Part shown: one piece after another, positions 1 through 7,705 of the stretch
Layout of the letters: each line of letters begins with the position of its first letter
Numbering within the stretch: position 1 is the stretch's first letter
Source: Myxococcota bacterium
GTDB taxonomy: Bacteria; Myxococcota_A; UBA9160; SMWR01
Assembly (NCBI GenBank): GCA_022447545.1
Contig: JAKVBI010000042.1
Coordinates: 1 to 14,367 of the forward strand
DNA length: 14,367 nucleotides
Direction: 5' to 3'
Translations under genes and position numbers: made by a program
The notes under the pieces: model-generated
The model's database searches: none
Seen by the model: the letters and a program-made list of their open reading frames with translations, nothing else
Told to the model about the DNA's origin: nothing

Positions 1-732
1 GTATCGATTCAGATAGCCGAGTTCGGCCTGGACCGTTCGCGCACTGTTGACGGGTGCATTGAGTCCAACGAACAGCCGGTTCTGATCGAATCCGGAGTCG
101 GCCCCCCAATCGGTGGAGTTGAGGTTGAGGAACAACTCGTTGTAGGCCGCAAAACGCAGCCGGTTCGACTCCAGCAAGGGGTAGAGAACCTTGACGAACT
201 CTCGGAATCGCCAGCCCACGTCATCTCCAGTGTCTAAGAATCGTTGTTCGAGCCGCGTCCGACTCTGGATGCTCCACCCCCCTACACCGCCGTTCCACAG
301 CAACTGCTGCCAGAGGCGATTCTCATCAATATCCGAGCGACCCGCGGGATAGTCGCGAATCCAGCCGTATCCGACCCAGACGGTTGTGCTCTCGCTGAGC
401 GCCCAACCAATGCCGGGCCGAACGATGGTCTGCCCGAGGCCGTTGGTGCTATCGAAGAAACGGGCCTGGCCGTCGAAGGTCCACCGCACGCGAGACCATT
501 CAGGTGAAATGGACTCGAAGGAGCCCATCCCCGCAAGCATCAGCCAGCCCGCCGCTTGATGCTCGACCGCGGCGCGGGCCGAGGAAGCAAACAAACCCGC
601 AACGGCAAGAGCCGTGAGCACCCAACCAGAACCGCCCACCAGGCGTGTAGCACTCCCCCTGGTCAAGCAATGCCCGCCGGTGCCCCGGCCCTCGGTGTTC
701 GAGTTGCCGTTCCTTCCCTCGGTTCCTTTCAT
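1..732 (-). CDS. DUF2490-like outer-membrane beta-barrel protein (3' end missing)
   Basis: The frame is open for 244 codons and runs off the left edge, so the C-terminus is missing. The ATG at 732 is chosen because a GGAGG (minus strand, 743-739) lies 6 nt upstream. The product has a long polar N-region (about 34 residues), a hydrophobic core around residues 36-50 and an SSARA cleavage motif ending at residue 54, so it should be exported by Sec. The mature part shows the alternating, Trp/Arg/Glu-rich strands of DUF2490 barrels: GYGWIRDYPAG (121-131), DENRLWQQLLW (136-146), RTRLEQRF (158-165), LYPLL (183-187), NELFLNLN (198-205) and GFDQNRLFVGLN (214-225). Family members are outer-membrane proteins of unknown function; probably only the last one or two strands are lost. 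A GTG at 639 would give a more ordinary signal peptide, but I see no equally good ribosome site for it. It is divergent from the dioxygenase gene. Confidence 0.82.
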   Translation of the reverse strand, partial: MKGTEGRNGNSNTEGRGTGGHCLTRGSATRLVGGSGWVLTALAVAGLFASSARAAVEHQAAGWLMLAGMGSFESISPEWSRVRWTFDGQARFFDSTNGLGQTIVRPGIGWALSESTTVWVGYGWIRDYPAGRSDIDENRLWQQLLWNGGVGGWSIQSRTRLEQRFLDTGDDVGWRFREFVKVLYPLLESNRLRFAAYNELFLNLNSTDWGADSGFDQNRLFVGLNAPVNSARTVQAELGYLNRY

Positions 733-1066
733 GCTCAGCCTCCAGTCCTGCCCTCTGAACCGCGAGTGGGAATCGTACACGGGGCACCCTTCACGCGCGA
801 ACCCAAGGGAACGATTGAAGCGTCCGATCCACACCGTTCCTCTGGGATCCTTGCAGGCCCCCCCCTGCCGTCACCCCGTCTCTGTCTCGGTAAAACGCTC
901 GAGAATTCCAGTCTCCCATGGCGACTGTTCGATCGGCTGCGTAACTCCTTGCACTCATTCTCAATCTCTGCAGCCGCCGCGCCTCGAAAAACCGACAGAT
1001 CGAGCGAAGGACCAGGCGGGTCGACGAGTTTGCCGGTCAACCGATGCCGATCTAGGCTGACATTCG
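733..1066. other. Divergent intergenic region (334 bp)
   Basis: This gap separates the minus-strand DUF2490 gene from the plus-strand dioxygenase gene and should hold both promoters. For the plus gene I see only a weak candidate: TTGCCG (1030-1035), a 17-nt spacer, then TAGGCT (1053-1058). This would leave almost no leader before the ATG at 1067. No convincing promoter is seen for the minus gene beyond its ribosome site at 739-743. Open frames on both strands here lack family motifs and good start signals, so no gene is called. Confidence 0.45.
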
Positions 1067-2065
1067 ATGAGCGGTTTTCGATCGTTCGGTAAACAGACTC
1101 TCCACTATTTCGACCGCCCACACGAGGGGATTCCGGCCGAACCTGTCAAGCACCCGGCAGCCTGGCACGGCCGCGAGATGGCCGCCCGCGACGATTGGAT
1201 CTTCACGTGTGGAGACGCCGAGCGAACCGAACTGGATGCCGCGGTCGAACATGCCCGGGCCACGGGTCGGGCACTGACAGAACTCTCAGCCTCAGACTTC
1301 CCACTCCCCACGCTGAAGACCACCGTCCGCTCCTGGAGCCGAAGCCTGCGTGACGGTGCGGGCGTCGTCCTCCTGAGGGGCCTGCCCGTGGACCGCTGGA
1401 AGGAGGAGGAAGCGTCGATCTTCTTCTGGTGCCTCGGCCTTCACCTGGGTATTCCCGGCGCGCAGAACGCCACCAACGATCTACTCGGCCATGTGCGCGA
1501 TACGGGTGAGGATCGAAGCGACCCAATGGTACGCCTCTACCGAACCGCGGCTGATATCCGCTTCCACTGCGATGCAGCCGATGCCGTCGGCCTTCTCTGC
1601 CTAAACGCGGCAGAACACGGCGGATCATCGCGTATCGCGAGTTCGGTGACAGTGTTCAACGAAATCCGCCAGCGAGCCCCAGACCTGGTGGACAAGCTGT
1701 TTTCCGAGTTCGCTCTAGACGTTCGCAGCGAAGGAGACCGGGCCTCGTTGCCGTGGCTCCCGATACCACCCTGCCGTTTCGCAAGCGGAACCCTGAGAAC
1801 CTTTTTTCACGGCGACTACTACCGGTCGGCCCAACGCCACGAGGGCGCAATCCGGCTCGGGCCCGAGGGTGAACGACTCCTCGACCTCTACGAAGAAATC
1901 GGAAACGAAGAGGACATCTCTCTCGACATGGATCTGCGCCCGGGTGACGTACAACTGCTTTCGAACCATTTCGTCGTTCACTCGAGGGGGGCCTACCGAG
2001 ACCCACCTCACGGCCCCGGCCGCCACCTCCTACGCCTCTGGCTCTCTCTCCCGGAAGCACCGTGA
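1067..2065 (+). CDS. TauD/TfdA-family Fe(II)/2-oxoglutarate-dependent dioxygenase
   Basis: A 332-residue cytoplasmic enzyme of the TauD/TfdA fold. Members use Fe(II), O2 and 2-oxoglutarate to hydroxylate or cleave small substrates, releasing succinate and CO2. The N-terminal half has the family's Trp-containing entry (AWHGREMAARDDW, 32-44) and the GAGVVLLRGLPVD strand (97-109). The iron triad is visible as the H-x-D motif H167-C-D169 in IRFHCDAAD and a distal His, H305, in HFVVHSRGAY. R319 or R323 in RHLLRLWL is placed to bind the 2-oxoglutarate carboxylate. GDVQLLSNH (293-301) is the typical strand before the distal His. Length is slightly above TauD but normal for the wider family. The ATG at 1067 is needed to keep the N-terminal Trp block; no strong ribosome site precedes it. 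The substrate cannot be told: taurine or sulfonate use is not implied, since no transporter lies nearby. Confidence 0.9.
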   Translation: MSGFRSFGKQTLHYFDRPHEGIPAEPVKHPAAWHGREMAARDDWIFTCGDAERTELDAAVEHARATGRALTELSASDFPLPTLKTTVRSWSRSLRDGAGVVLLRGLPVDRWKEEEASIFFWCLGLHLGIPGAQNATNDLLGHVRDTGEDRSDPMVRLYRTAADIRFHCDAADAVGLLCLNAAEHGGSSRIASSVTVFNEIRQRAPDLVDKLFSEFALDVRSEGDRASLPWLPIPPCRFASGTLRTFFHGDYYRSAQRHEGAIRLGPEGERLLDLYEEIGNEEDISLDMDLRPGDVQLLSNHFVVHSRGAYRDPPHGPGRHLLRLWLSLPEAP

Positions 2066-2180
2066 AAGAAAGCTCGGCCGGAAGAACATTTTCCCATTCA
2101 GTTGCCGCACCTCCCCTGGTAAAGTCTCCCCCTTCCCACCGAATGACAGCGGCGGGACGGACGAAAGGGCGGAAGGAACA

Positions 2181-2615
2181 ATGGCCTCCAACAACAAGTG
2201 GGTTCTCGTGCGGCCCCTATCGGACGCCATCGGCATTGGAGGCTCGCTGCTCTGTATCGGGCACTGCCTGATCCTTCCAGTCTCGCTCGTGGTCGGAATG
2301 ATCATTCCGGTCTCCTTCGCCGAGGACGAATTTCTACATGGAGCCCTCCTATGGGCAGTCGTACCCGCTGCAATGCTCGCCTTCGCAATCGGTTGTCTAC
2401 ATCACAAAGACCGACGGGTTCTCCTCCTGGGAGCGACGGGCCTCCTCGCTCTCGCCACGGCCTTCACCGGTTTGCACGATGCAATCAGCCAGAGCGCTGA
2501 GCGATGGATTGCGGTCGCCGCCTCCGGACTTCTGATTGGAGCCCACGTGAGGAATTTCCGCCTCTGCCGCACTCGGGCCTGCGACCATACGTCGCCGCAC
2601 ACCAGTGGCCGGTGA
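2181..2615 (+). CDS. MerC-domain inner-membrane protein
   Basis: A 144-residue polytopic protein matching the MerC domain family, whose founding member imports Hg(II). The start at 2181 follows GGAAGGA directly; the frame is open much further upstream, but that part overlaps the dioxygenase gene. Four hydrophobic segments lie roughly at residues 16-37, 52-72, 79-97 and 108-122. The first helix carries the signature SLLCIGHCLILP (22-33) with C25, H28 and C29. The C-terminal tail has AHVRNFRLC...C (121-134) with C129 and C134, matching the two cysteine pairs that bind metal in MerC of Tn21. No merR, merT, merP or merA is present in the window, and the protein sits 115 bp after the dioxygenase gene, so a mercury role is not established. 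Chromosomal MerC-domain proteins outside mer operons are common and mostly uncharacterised. Confidence 0.85.
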   Translation: MASNNKWVLVRPLSDAIGIGGSLLCIGHCLILPVSLVVGMIIPVSFAEDEFLHGALLWAVVPAAMLAFAIGCLHHKDRRVLLLGATGLLALATAFTGLHDAISQSAERWIAVAASGLLIGAHVRNFRLCRTRACDHTSPHTSGR

Positions 2616-2714
2616 CGAGACCCCGATCGAATTTTCCACACCTGGAGCAACCCCGTTCGAACGGCGTGCCTGGGGCGCTGGATCCCAACGCATCGAAGCC
2701 GATTTTCGGTCCGC

Positions 2715-3149
2715 ATGAAACTCTCGAGCCTGATCCTCATCGCCGCGGTCGTCCTCGTCACGGCACCCCCCGCCGTCTTCCTCTACATGAACCGAATCGT
2801 CAATCCCCGCGTCGCTGATGAACTGCGCAACGAACCCAACGGTGAGCGCGCGCGAAAGGTCATGCTGCTGACTCTCCCGAGCGGACGTGAAATCCCGGTG
2901 AACTACCTTCGAGAAGGAGCGTCGATCTATGCCGCTGCCGATGGTCGATGGTGGCGTGAATTGATAGGCGACGGAGCCTCGGTGCGGCTCCTGGTGCGGG
3001 GGAAGCCACTCGCAGGCCACGCCCGGGCCATTCGCAACGACCCTGCGCAAACGAAAACCATATTCGCGAGGCTACGCCCCAACGCCTTGCCTGGCTTCGG
3101 CACCCTCGTAGAGGTTCAACTCAACACGTTCTCGACGCTGAGCGAGTAA
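2715..3149 (+). CDS. Membrane-anchored protein resembling the nitroreductase/F420 split-barrel family
   Basis: A 144-residue protein with a hydrophobic N-terminal segment (about 4-24) that looks like an uncleaved anchor or a signal peptide. The rest follows the pattern of the nitroreductase/deazaflavin-dependent split-barrel family (PF04075-like): VMLLTLPSGREIPVNYL (49-65), then an Ala-Ala-Asp-Gly stretch with paired Trp (74-80), then VRLLVRGKPLAGHARAI (90-106). These correspond to the strand, glycine turn and sheet regions of that fold. Family members bind F420 or flavin, but no cofactor contact can be proved here, and the usual TTxGRxSG motif is reduced to LTLPSGR. No clear ribosome site precedes the ATG at 2715, and the gap from the MerC gene is 99 bp. 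I am confident it is a gene and only moderately confident of the family. Confidence 0.68.
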   Translation: MKLSSLILIAAVVLVTAPPAVFLYMNRIVNPRVADELRNEPNGERARKVMLLTLPSGREIPVNYLREGASIYAAADGRWWRELIGDGASVRLLVRGKPLAGHARAIRNDPAQTKTIFARLRPNALPGFGTLVEVQLNTFSTLSE

Positions 3150-3167
3150 AGCGTGACTCATGCGCCC

Positions 3168-3204
3168 CTCGCCTCTTCCCGGATGAAACGGGAATGAGGG
3201 CGAG
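3168..3204. terminator. Hairpin between convergent genes, possible bidirectional terminator
   Basis: The 5' arm CTCGCCTCTTCCCG (3168-3181) pairs with CGGGAATGAGGGCGAG (3189-3204) across a 7-nt GATGAAA loop. The only defects are a bulged T and a bulged G in the 3' arm, giving about 14 base pairs. It lies 19 bp after the stop of the split-barrel-like gene and about 40 bp after the stop of the convergent crotonase gene. There is no T-tract on either side, so it is not a textbook intrinsic terminator; it could stop transcription with Rho or protect both 3' ends. Confidence 0.5.
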
Positions 3205-3245
3205 TTCGGAGCAAGCAGACGATTCAATACCACTCGGAATTGGAA

Positions 3246-3914
3246 TCAAAGCCCAAGGTCGCGCCTCATGATCTCGATGCCTTCTTGTCGGGTCGAAAGC
3301 TTGTTCGCCGCGTACGCATCAGCAGGCAATTGAGCGAATCCCGCCGCCAGCTCGAGGGCCCTGGGCACAGCCTCGCCGTCTCCCACGATCTCGTCGAGAA
3401 AGCCGGCGTCGACCGCGCCGTCTGGATCGTAAATCTTCGACTGAACAACGACGGATGTGTAGTGCCGCTTGCTGAGCTTGGCCTCGAGCAAGGTCAAAGC
3501 CCAGGGCGTGAGACGCATCCCCACCTGGGTCTCGATCATGCTGAACTTGAAGCGGCCGCCTTCACCGATCCGCGTGTCACAGGCAAGAAGCCAAAGACAA
3601 CCAATTGTAAAAGAATGGCCCGTGCAAGCCGCCACGAGCGGCTTTCCGCACTGGTACATGCGGAGCGCCAGACTTCCACCTCCCAGTCCGAGCTTGCCAA
3701 CTGCCTCCTTGTCTTCGCCCATCATGGTGGAGAGATCAAAGCCCGCACAGAAAGAACCCGGTCGCCCTGTGAGGACGATCGCCTTTGCGTTTGCTTCGGC
3801 CTCATCGAAAGCGCTGGTGAGTCCGTTAATGCCATCGAGGGTGAAAGCGTTTTTCTTCCCATCGTCGAAGCTGATCAAACCAATTCCGTCTGTGATATCG
3901 AGTGAGATCTCCAT
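3246..3914 (-). CDS. Crotonase-fold (enoyl-CoA hydratase/isomerase family) protein
   Basis: A 222-residue cytoplasmic enzyme of the crotonase superfamily, which act on acyl-CoA thioesters by stabilising an enolate. The first oxyanion-hole motif is FCAGFDL (55-61), matching the family's SAGaDi. The second region is CTGHSFTIGCLWLLACD (97-113). Aligned on the usual GGGCE motif, the first hydratase glutamate is replaced by leucine (L107), while the second, E128 in FSMIETQVG (124-132), is kept. This one-Glu pattern is that of enoyl-CoA isomerases rather than hydratases, so double-bond isomerisation is a better guess than hydration. The protein is shorter than canonical hydratases (about 260) but matches a common short subgroup. 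The ATG at 3914 follows GAGG (3925-3922) with a 7-nt spacer. It is convergent with the gene at 2715, and no CoA ligase or thiolase is nearby. Confidence 0.88.
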   Translation of the reverse strand: MEISLDITDGIGLISFDDGKKNAFTLDGINGLTSAFDEAEANAKAIVLTGRPGSFCAGFDLSTMMGEDKEAVGKLGLGGGSLALRMYQCGKPLVAACTGHSFTIGCLWLLACDTRIGEGGRFKFSMIETQVGMRLTPWALTLLEAKLSKRHYTSVVVQSKIYDPDGAVDAGFLDEIVGDGEAVPRALELAAGFAQLPADAYAANKLSTRQEGIEIMRRDLGL

Positions 3915-4497
3915 TTCTCTACCTCAATCCGCCTGTTCTACGAGGCGATTCACCCCGTTTCTTCGATTCTCTCCGCCCACACGCCACTCTGGAGCCATGA
4001 CCCACCGGGTCAGTTGATCGCACGCCTTTGCGGCGCGCTCCCAAAATTGCATCGTGCAGCCAACGTGCCCGACCCAAACCTTGAATCCGGGCCTCGTTCA
4101 CCATTTTGCCCAAACCCAACTCGTTGAGCAAAAGAGGCTCGAAGCCTGAACCTCAAAGCAACGGTGGCATCGCCAACTCCCGGTCTTCACTGACGCGATA
4201 TCACGGGCTCGAAAATCACGACCTCTCCCCACCTGGGTACGATTCGTAGACTCAGCCGGTTTCTCTAGTGCCGTCCACGATGGGAACCGGCAAGTCCGCC
4301 AGGAATCCGGAAACGGAGGAAAGACCGTGAAGAGCCCGAACGCTCGAGCATTGACCAGGTAGGCCAAGAGCCTCGCGGAGAAGCCCGCGTCGATCACTAG
4401 GGTTGTAAAGAAAAAAGCAAGCCCTGGGTGAGCCCGAGGCGAGGAGTTCAGGATCGCTTCAAGGGTCGAGTCACGACATGGGATCGGGTAACGACAC
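3915..4497. other. Long intergenic region between two minus-strand genes (583 bp)
   Basis: This stretch contains the leader of the crotonase gene at its left end and the GNAT terminator (4408-4440) at its right end. Two short minus-strand frames (about 3919-4131, starting at TTG, and 4098-4397) overlap. The first contains a protein-like run, LNELGLGKMVNEARIQGLG, but it has no ATG start and ends in low-complexity Arg/Gly/Ser. I do not recognise either frame and call no gene; a decayed gene 3' end is possible. No repeats or mobile-element ends are visible. Confidence 0.4.
4408..4440 (-). terminator. Intrinsic terminator of the GNAT gene
   Basis: Read on the minus strand, GCCTCGGG (plus 4440-4433) pairs with CCCAGGGC (plus 4428-4421) across a CTCA loop, with one bulged base in each arm. 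A short TTGC and the T-rich run TTTTTTCTTT (plus 4417-4408) follow. It lies about 57 bp downstream of the GNAT stop codon and in the right direction, so it fits a Rho-independent terminator. Confidence 0.55.
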
Positions 4498-5208
4498 CTA
4501 GATCAGGTTTCCGAGGGCGCGGACCTGCGTTCCATCGTCGGCGAAATTGTCGGCTTGCAGCCAGGTCTCGAAGCCTGTCTTCAACCGCGGCCATTCGCGA
4601 TCCAAGACGGAATACCACGCCGTATCACGGTTTCTGCCTTTGTATATCGTGGCTTGTCGAAAGACACCTTCGTATGTCATTCCCAGTCGTTCCGCTGCAC
4701 TTCTCGACGGACCGTTCAGCGCGTCGCATTTCCACTCGTAACGGCGGTAGCCAAGTTCGTCGAATGCTCGTCTCATCATGAGGTACATGGCCTCGGTCCC
4801 CATCGGAGATTTCCGCATTCGCTGGGAGAAATGAATGTGCCCCACCTCGATGACCCCGATCTCGGGTGAGATACGGAGATAGCTCGCGACCCCCACCGCT
4901 CGCCCATTCGATGCATCGACGATTACGTGAAACAACGGGTCGGCACCGAGGCAAGTTTCGGTCATCCAACGCTGAAACACCTCGATGTCTTGGAACGGAC
5001 CATAGGGGAGATACGTCCAGCTCCTCCCGTCCCCATCTTCGGCGAACGCCTGAAAGAGATCATCGCCGTGAAGATGGACATCAATGGGTTCGACCCGACA
5101 GAGCCGGCCGAACATCGGCGTGTGGGGTGGCCGCAACGCCGATTGCCACCCAGGCAAAGCGAAACCAATGGGGAGCCCGAATTCGCTGTCACCAGAGCCT
5201 TTTGCCAT
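4498..5208 (-). CDS. GNAT N-acetyltransferase, RimJ/RimL type
   Basis: A 236-residue cytoplasmic acetyltransferase. Its N-terminus has the conserved subgroup signature GLPIGFALPGW (11-21) followed by GRLCRVEPID (34-43) and SWTYLPYGPF (63-72). The GNAT core follows: GRAVGVASYLRI (102-113), GVIEVGHIHFS (118-128), the acetyl-CoA loop region around QRMRKSPMGTEAM (129-141), then EWKCDALNGPSR (158-169), AAERLGMTYEGVFRQ (171-185) and YKGRNRDTAW (189-198). These blocks match a widespread family annotated as acting on protein or small-molecule amines; the true acceptor is unknown. I prefer the ATG at 5208. An in-frame GTG at 5223 would add five residues, and neither has a strong ribosome site. An intrinsic terminator follows at 4408-4440. 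The gene is divergent from the DUF3604 gene at 5593. Confidence 0.9.
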   Translation of the reverse strand: MAKGSGDSEFGLPIGFALPGWQSALRPPHTPMFGRLCRVEPIDVHLHGDDLFQAFAEDGDGRSWTYLPYGPFQDIEVFQRWMTETCLGADPLFHVIVDASNGRAVGVASYLRISPEIGVIEVGHIHFSQRMRKSPMGTEAMYLMMRRAFDELGYRRYEWKCDALNGPSRSAAERLGMTYEGVFRQATIYKGRNRDTAWYSVLDREWPRLKTGFETWLQADNFADDGTQVRALGNLI

Positions 5209-5592
5209 GGATCTTGCCCGCACCTCTTTCGCGAAAAAGCCGGCAACACTTTCGCGACTCAGCGTTCATTTCGACTGAAGGATGGCAACCCCATGGCTCT
5301 TTGTCCATTTCTCCATGGAGCGGGAGCGGCCCCCATGTGGGATCTCCCGTGTTTCATGGACCGACTCTGGAGCCCAGGCTCAATCCGACATAAAACTCCA
5401 TTGTTTCGGTAGAATTCTCGATGTCACACGGATGGGTGGGTGCTCACCATGCCGACCGCCCCGAGACTTACAGTCGCGACGACACGACGAGTACCACTGC
5501 TGATCGTGGATTTCATCGAAGGGTTCGTAGGCAGGATTAACGCGCGGCAAGCCGGGCAACCCTAGAGCCACGAGCCTAAGGGGAGAGCATCG
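5209..5592. other. Divergent intergenic region (384 bp) between GNAT and DUF3604 genes
   Basis: This gap should carry the promoters of both genes. A -10-like TAGAAT is at 5410-5415, with only a poorly spaced CCGACA (5385-5390, 19-nt spacer) as a -35, so the assignment is weak. A perfect 10-bp palindrome, CTCCATGGAG, lies at 5311-5320 and could be an operator or chance. An AGGGGAG at 5578-5584 is the ribosome site of the gene at 5593. Open frames on both strands here have no recognisable content. Confidence 0.4.
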
Positions 5593-7611
5593 ATGCTGAA
5601 GAAGGTGCTGCTGGGGATTGTTGGAGCGATCGTGTTGGCCGCCGGGGTGATCGGGTGGACGAGGGTCCTTCCGGTCTATCAATTCGGGCAGCAGATCTCG
5701 CCGAACTCCGCCCCCGAAGACTATGCGCAGCAGGAGGACAGCCGAGTCCAACTTCCCGTTCCTCTCGAATTGGAGTTACGACCCCACAATCCGATAAAGA
5801 ACGTGTACTGGGGCGAACTCCACGTGCACACGGTCGAGAGTATGGACGCGGTCCTCTTCGGCACGACCGCAACCGTCGAAGATGCCTACCGCTTCGCCCG
5901 AGGAGAACCACTTCGAAGTCCGGGAGGAGAACTCATGCAGCTCTCGCGGCCTCTCGACTTCGTGGCCATTACCGATCACGCGGAAGGCTTCGGCATGAGA
6001 ACCCGCTGTGGAGACGCAGACCTGAGCCTCCTCGAGCAGGTGAACTGCTGGATCATGCAAACCCCGGGTTTTACCGCCGCCATGTTCCTCCTCAGTCGCC
6101 AAACCCGAATGGAGGCCGAGACTGATCCAACACACCCCGCCGGCGTGTACCGCAATCGCGCGAGAACGCGTCTGCTACGAGAGAATGCCCCGATCTGCAG
6201 TGGAGGCGAAGGCGGCCCGGAGCGGTGTCTGCTGGACAGCCGCTCGGATTGGGCACGCTATATCGAGCAGGCCGACCGCCACTACGAGCCCGGCGTGTTT
6301 ACCACCTTCGCCGCCTATGAGTTCTCGCCGGTGCTGTCCGGAGCCGGAAAACACCACCGCAACGTCATCTTCAACGGCGATGACCTTCCCGACCACGCGA
6401 TCTCATCGCTGGATGTCGACAATGCCGTCGATTTATGGCGCGGCCTCGAGGAGAATTGCAAAGGCGACTGCGACTTCCTGACCATCCCACACAACATGAA
6501 CAAGGGCTGGGGCCTCTTCTACAGTCGCCACACCTGGGATGGGGGCACCTACAGCGAAGACGACTGGCGGACCCGGATGCGCCGCGAGCCCCTGGCAGAA
6601 ATGTATCAGGTCAAGGGTGCATCCGAGTGCGCGTTGGGTGTCGGAGCGACAGACGAGGAGTGTGGGTTCGAGCAGGTCCTTACGCCCTGCGCGCCCGGAC
6701 AGGAGTACGGCTGCGCCTTCGAATCTTCTTTTGCGCGGCAGGGCCTCAAGATCGGCATGGAACTTGACCGGGAGCTCGGCTTCAACCCTCTGGCCTTCGG
6801 CTTCATCGCGGCCACGGACGCGCACAACGCGAACCCGGGAGACGCCGAAGAGTGGGACTTCCCCGGCAAGGTCGGTGCAGTGAGTTCGCCTGCGCTTCGA
6901 CGGCTTCGCACGAGACCCGAATCGGAGCCACACAATCAGATCCTGACAGACCACGGCTCGGGGGGCCTTGCCGCCGTCTGGGCCGAGGAAAACACCCGCG
7001 ATGCGATCTTTGCAGGGATGAAGCGCCGAGAAGCATATGCGACGTCCGGTCCACGCATCCTCCTGCGCTTCTTCGCGGGCTGGGGATTCGGCGATGCGAT
7101 CATGGAAGGCTCAGACCCGATCGCGGCGGCCACGAGAGGTGGCGTTCCCATGGGAGGCGTTCTGAAACCCGAGGAAAAAACCGCCGAAAGCCCGACCTTC
7201 TTCGTTTGGGCCGGTGCCGACTGGATGAGTGCGCCGCTCCAGCGCATCCAACTCGTCAAGGGCTGGATCGATTCGGACGGGAAAACGCACGAAGAAGTCC
7301 GCGATGTCGTCTGCGCGGACGGCCTCCAGGTCGATCCGAACACCCTTCGCTGTCCGGACAACGGCGCATTGGTCGACCTGAACTCCTGCCAGCCAGACGA
7401 GGGAATTGGAGCCGGGCAGCTGATGGCGACGTGGCAGGATCCGGATTTTGATGCCAGTCAGGATGCGTTCTACTACGTCCGAGCCATTCAAAACCCCACC
7501 TGCCGATGGTCGACCTACGACGCAATTCGGCTGGGACGTGAGCCCGATTCACGGGTTCCGGCTACGATCCGCGAACGCGCCTGGTCATCACCGATCTGGA
7601 TCGATCCGTAA
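5593..7611 (+). CDS. DUF3604 (PHP-like metallohydrolase) protein, membrane-anchored
   Basis: A 672-residue protein with an N-terminal hydrophobic segment (about 5-22) after MLKK and no clear signal-peptidase site, so probably a periplasm-facing signal anchor. The DUF3604 core follows. GELHVHT (74-80) gives H77 and H79, ITDHAEGF (126-133) gives D128 and H129, and AYEFSP (241-246) gives E242. HHRNV has H254 and H255, IPHN (298-301) has H300, and ATDAHN (407-412) has D409 and H411. These are the metal ligands expected of a PHP-type phosphoesterase-like site. YATSGPRILLRFF (482-494) and the C-terminal RAWSSPIWIDP are family hallmarks. At least 14 cysteines, some paired as CKGDC (289-293), favour an oxidising compartment. 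The substrate of DUF3604 proteins is unknown to me. The ATG at 5593 follows AGGGGAG with an 8-nt spacer. It is the first gene of a likely plus-strand run with the DUF547 and membrane-protein genes, and is a distant paralogue of the gene at 9295-11538. Confidence 0.9.
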   Translation: MLKKVLLGIVGAIVLAAGVIGWTRVLPVYQFGQQISPNSAPEDYAQQEDSRVQLPVPLELELRPHNPIKNVYWGELHVHTVESMDAVLFGTTATVEDAYRFARGEPLRSPGGELMQLSRPLDFVAITDHAEGFGMRTRCGDADLSLLEQVNCWIMQTPGFTAAMFLLSRQTRMEAETDPTHPAGVYRNRARTRLLRENAPICSGGEGGPERCLLDSRSDWARYIEQADRHYEPGVFTTFAAYEFSPVLSGAGKHHRNVIFNGDDLPDHAISSLDVDNAVDLWRGLEENCKGDCDFLTIPHNMNKGWGLFYSRHTWDGGTYSEDDWRTRMRREPLAEMYQVKGASECALGVGATDEECGFEQVLTPCAPGQEYGCAFESSFARQGLKIGMELDRELGFNPLAFGFIAATDAHNANPGDAEEWDFPGKVGAVSSPALRRLRTRPESEPHNQILTDHGSGGLAAVWAEENTRDAIFAGMKRREAYATSGPRILLRFFAGWGFGDAIMEGSDPIAAATRGGVPMGGVLKPEEKTAESPTFFVWAGADWMSAPLQRIQLVKGWIDSDGKTHEEVRDVVCADGLQVDPNTLRCPDNGALVDLNSCQPDEGIGAGQLMATWQDPDFDASQDAFYYVRAIQNPTCRWSTYDAIRLGREPDSRVPATIRERAWSSPIWIDP

Positions 7612-7637
7612 ACGGGACCTTCTCCAAACGCAATCGG

Positions 7638-7699
7638 CACAGCCGCTGTGAGAGGCCTCCGGGCAACGAGCGTCAGCCCTCGCCCGAAACACTCAGGAG
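7638..7699 (+). promoter_or_regulatory. Leader hairpins and ribosome site before the DUF547 gene
   Basis: The 94-bp gap after the first DUF3604 gene holds two small dyads. CACAGCCGCTGTG (7638-7650) has 5-bp arms. A second stem pairs CGGGC and GAG (7660-7670) with CTC and GCCCG (7679-7686), with a 3-nt bulge and 8-nt loop. An AGGAG ribosome site follows at 7695-7699, ending 6 nt before the CTG at 7706. The ribosome site is clear and decides the start; a regulatory role for the hairpins is speculative. Confidence 0.4.
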
Positions 7700-7705
7700 T
7701 TTCGA

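Noticed and set aside
2397-3050. A 217-codon minus-strand frame opposite the MerC and split-barrel-like genes
   Set aside because: The plus strand encodes a clear MerC signature here; the minus translation has no recognisable content.
3240-3905. A 221-codon plus-strand open frame opposite the crotonase gene
   Set aside because: It mirrors the crotonase reading frame almost end to end, and the minus strand carries the oxyanion-hole motifs and a ribosome site.
5311-5320. Perfect palindrome CTCCATGGAG upstream of the DUF3604 gene
   Set aside because: A single 10-bp palindrome with no second copy or promoter overlap; it is noted in the intergenic entry but not called an operator.
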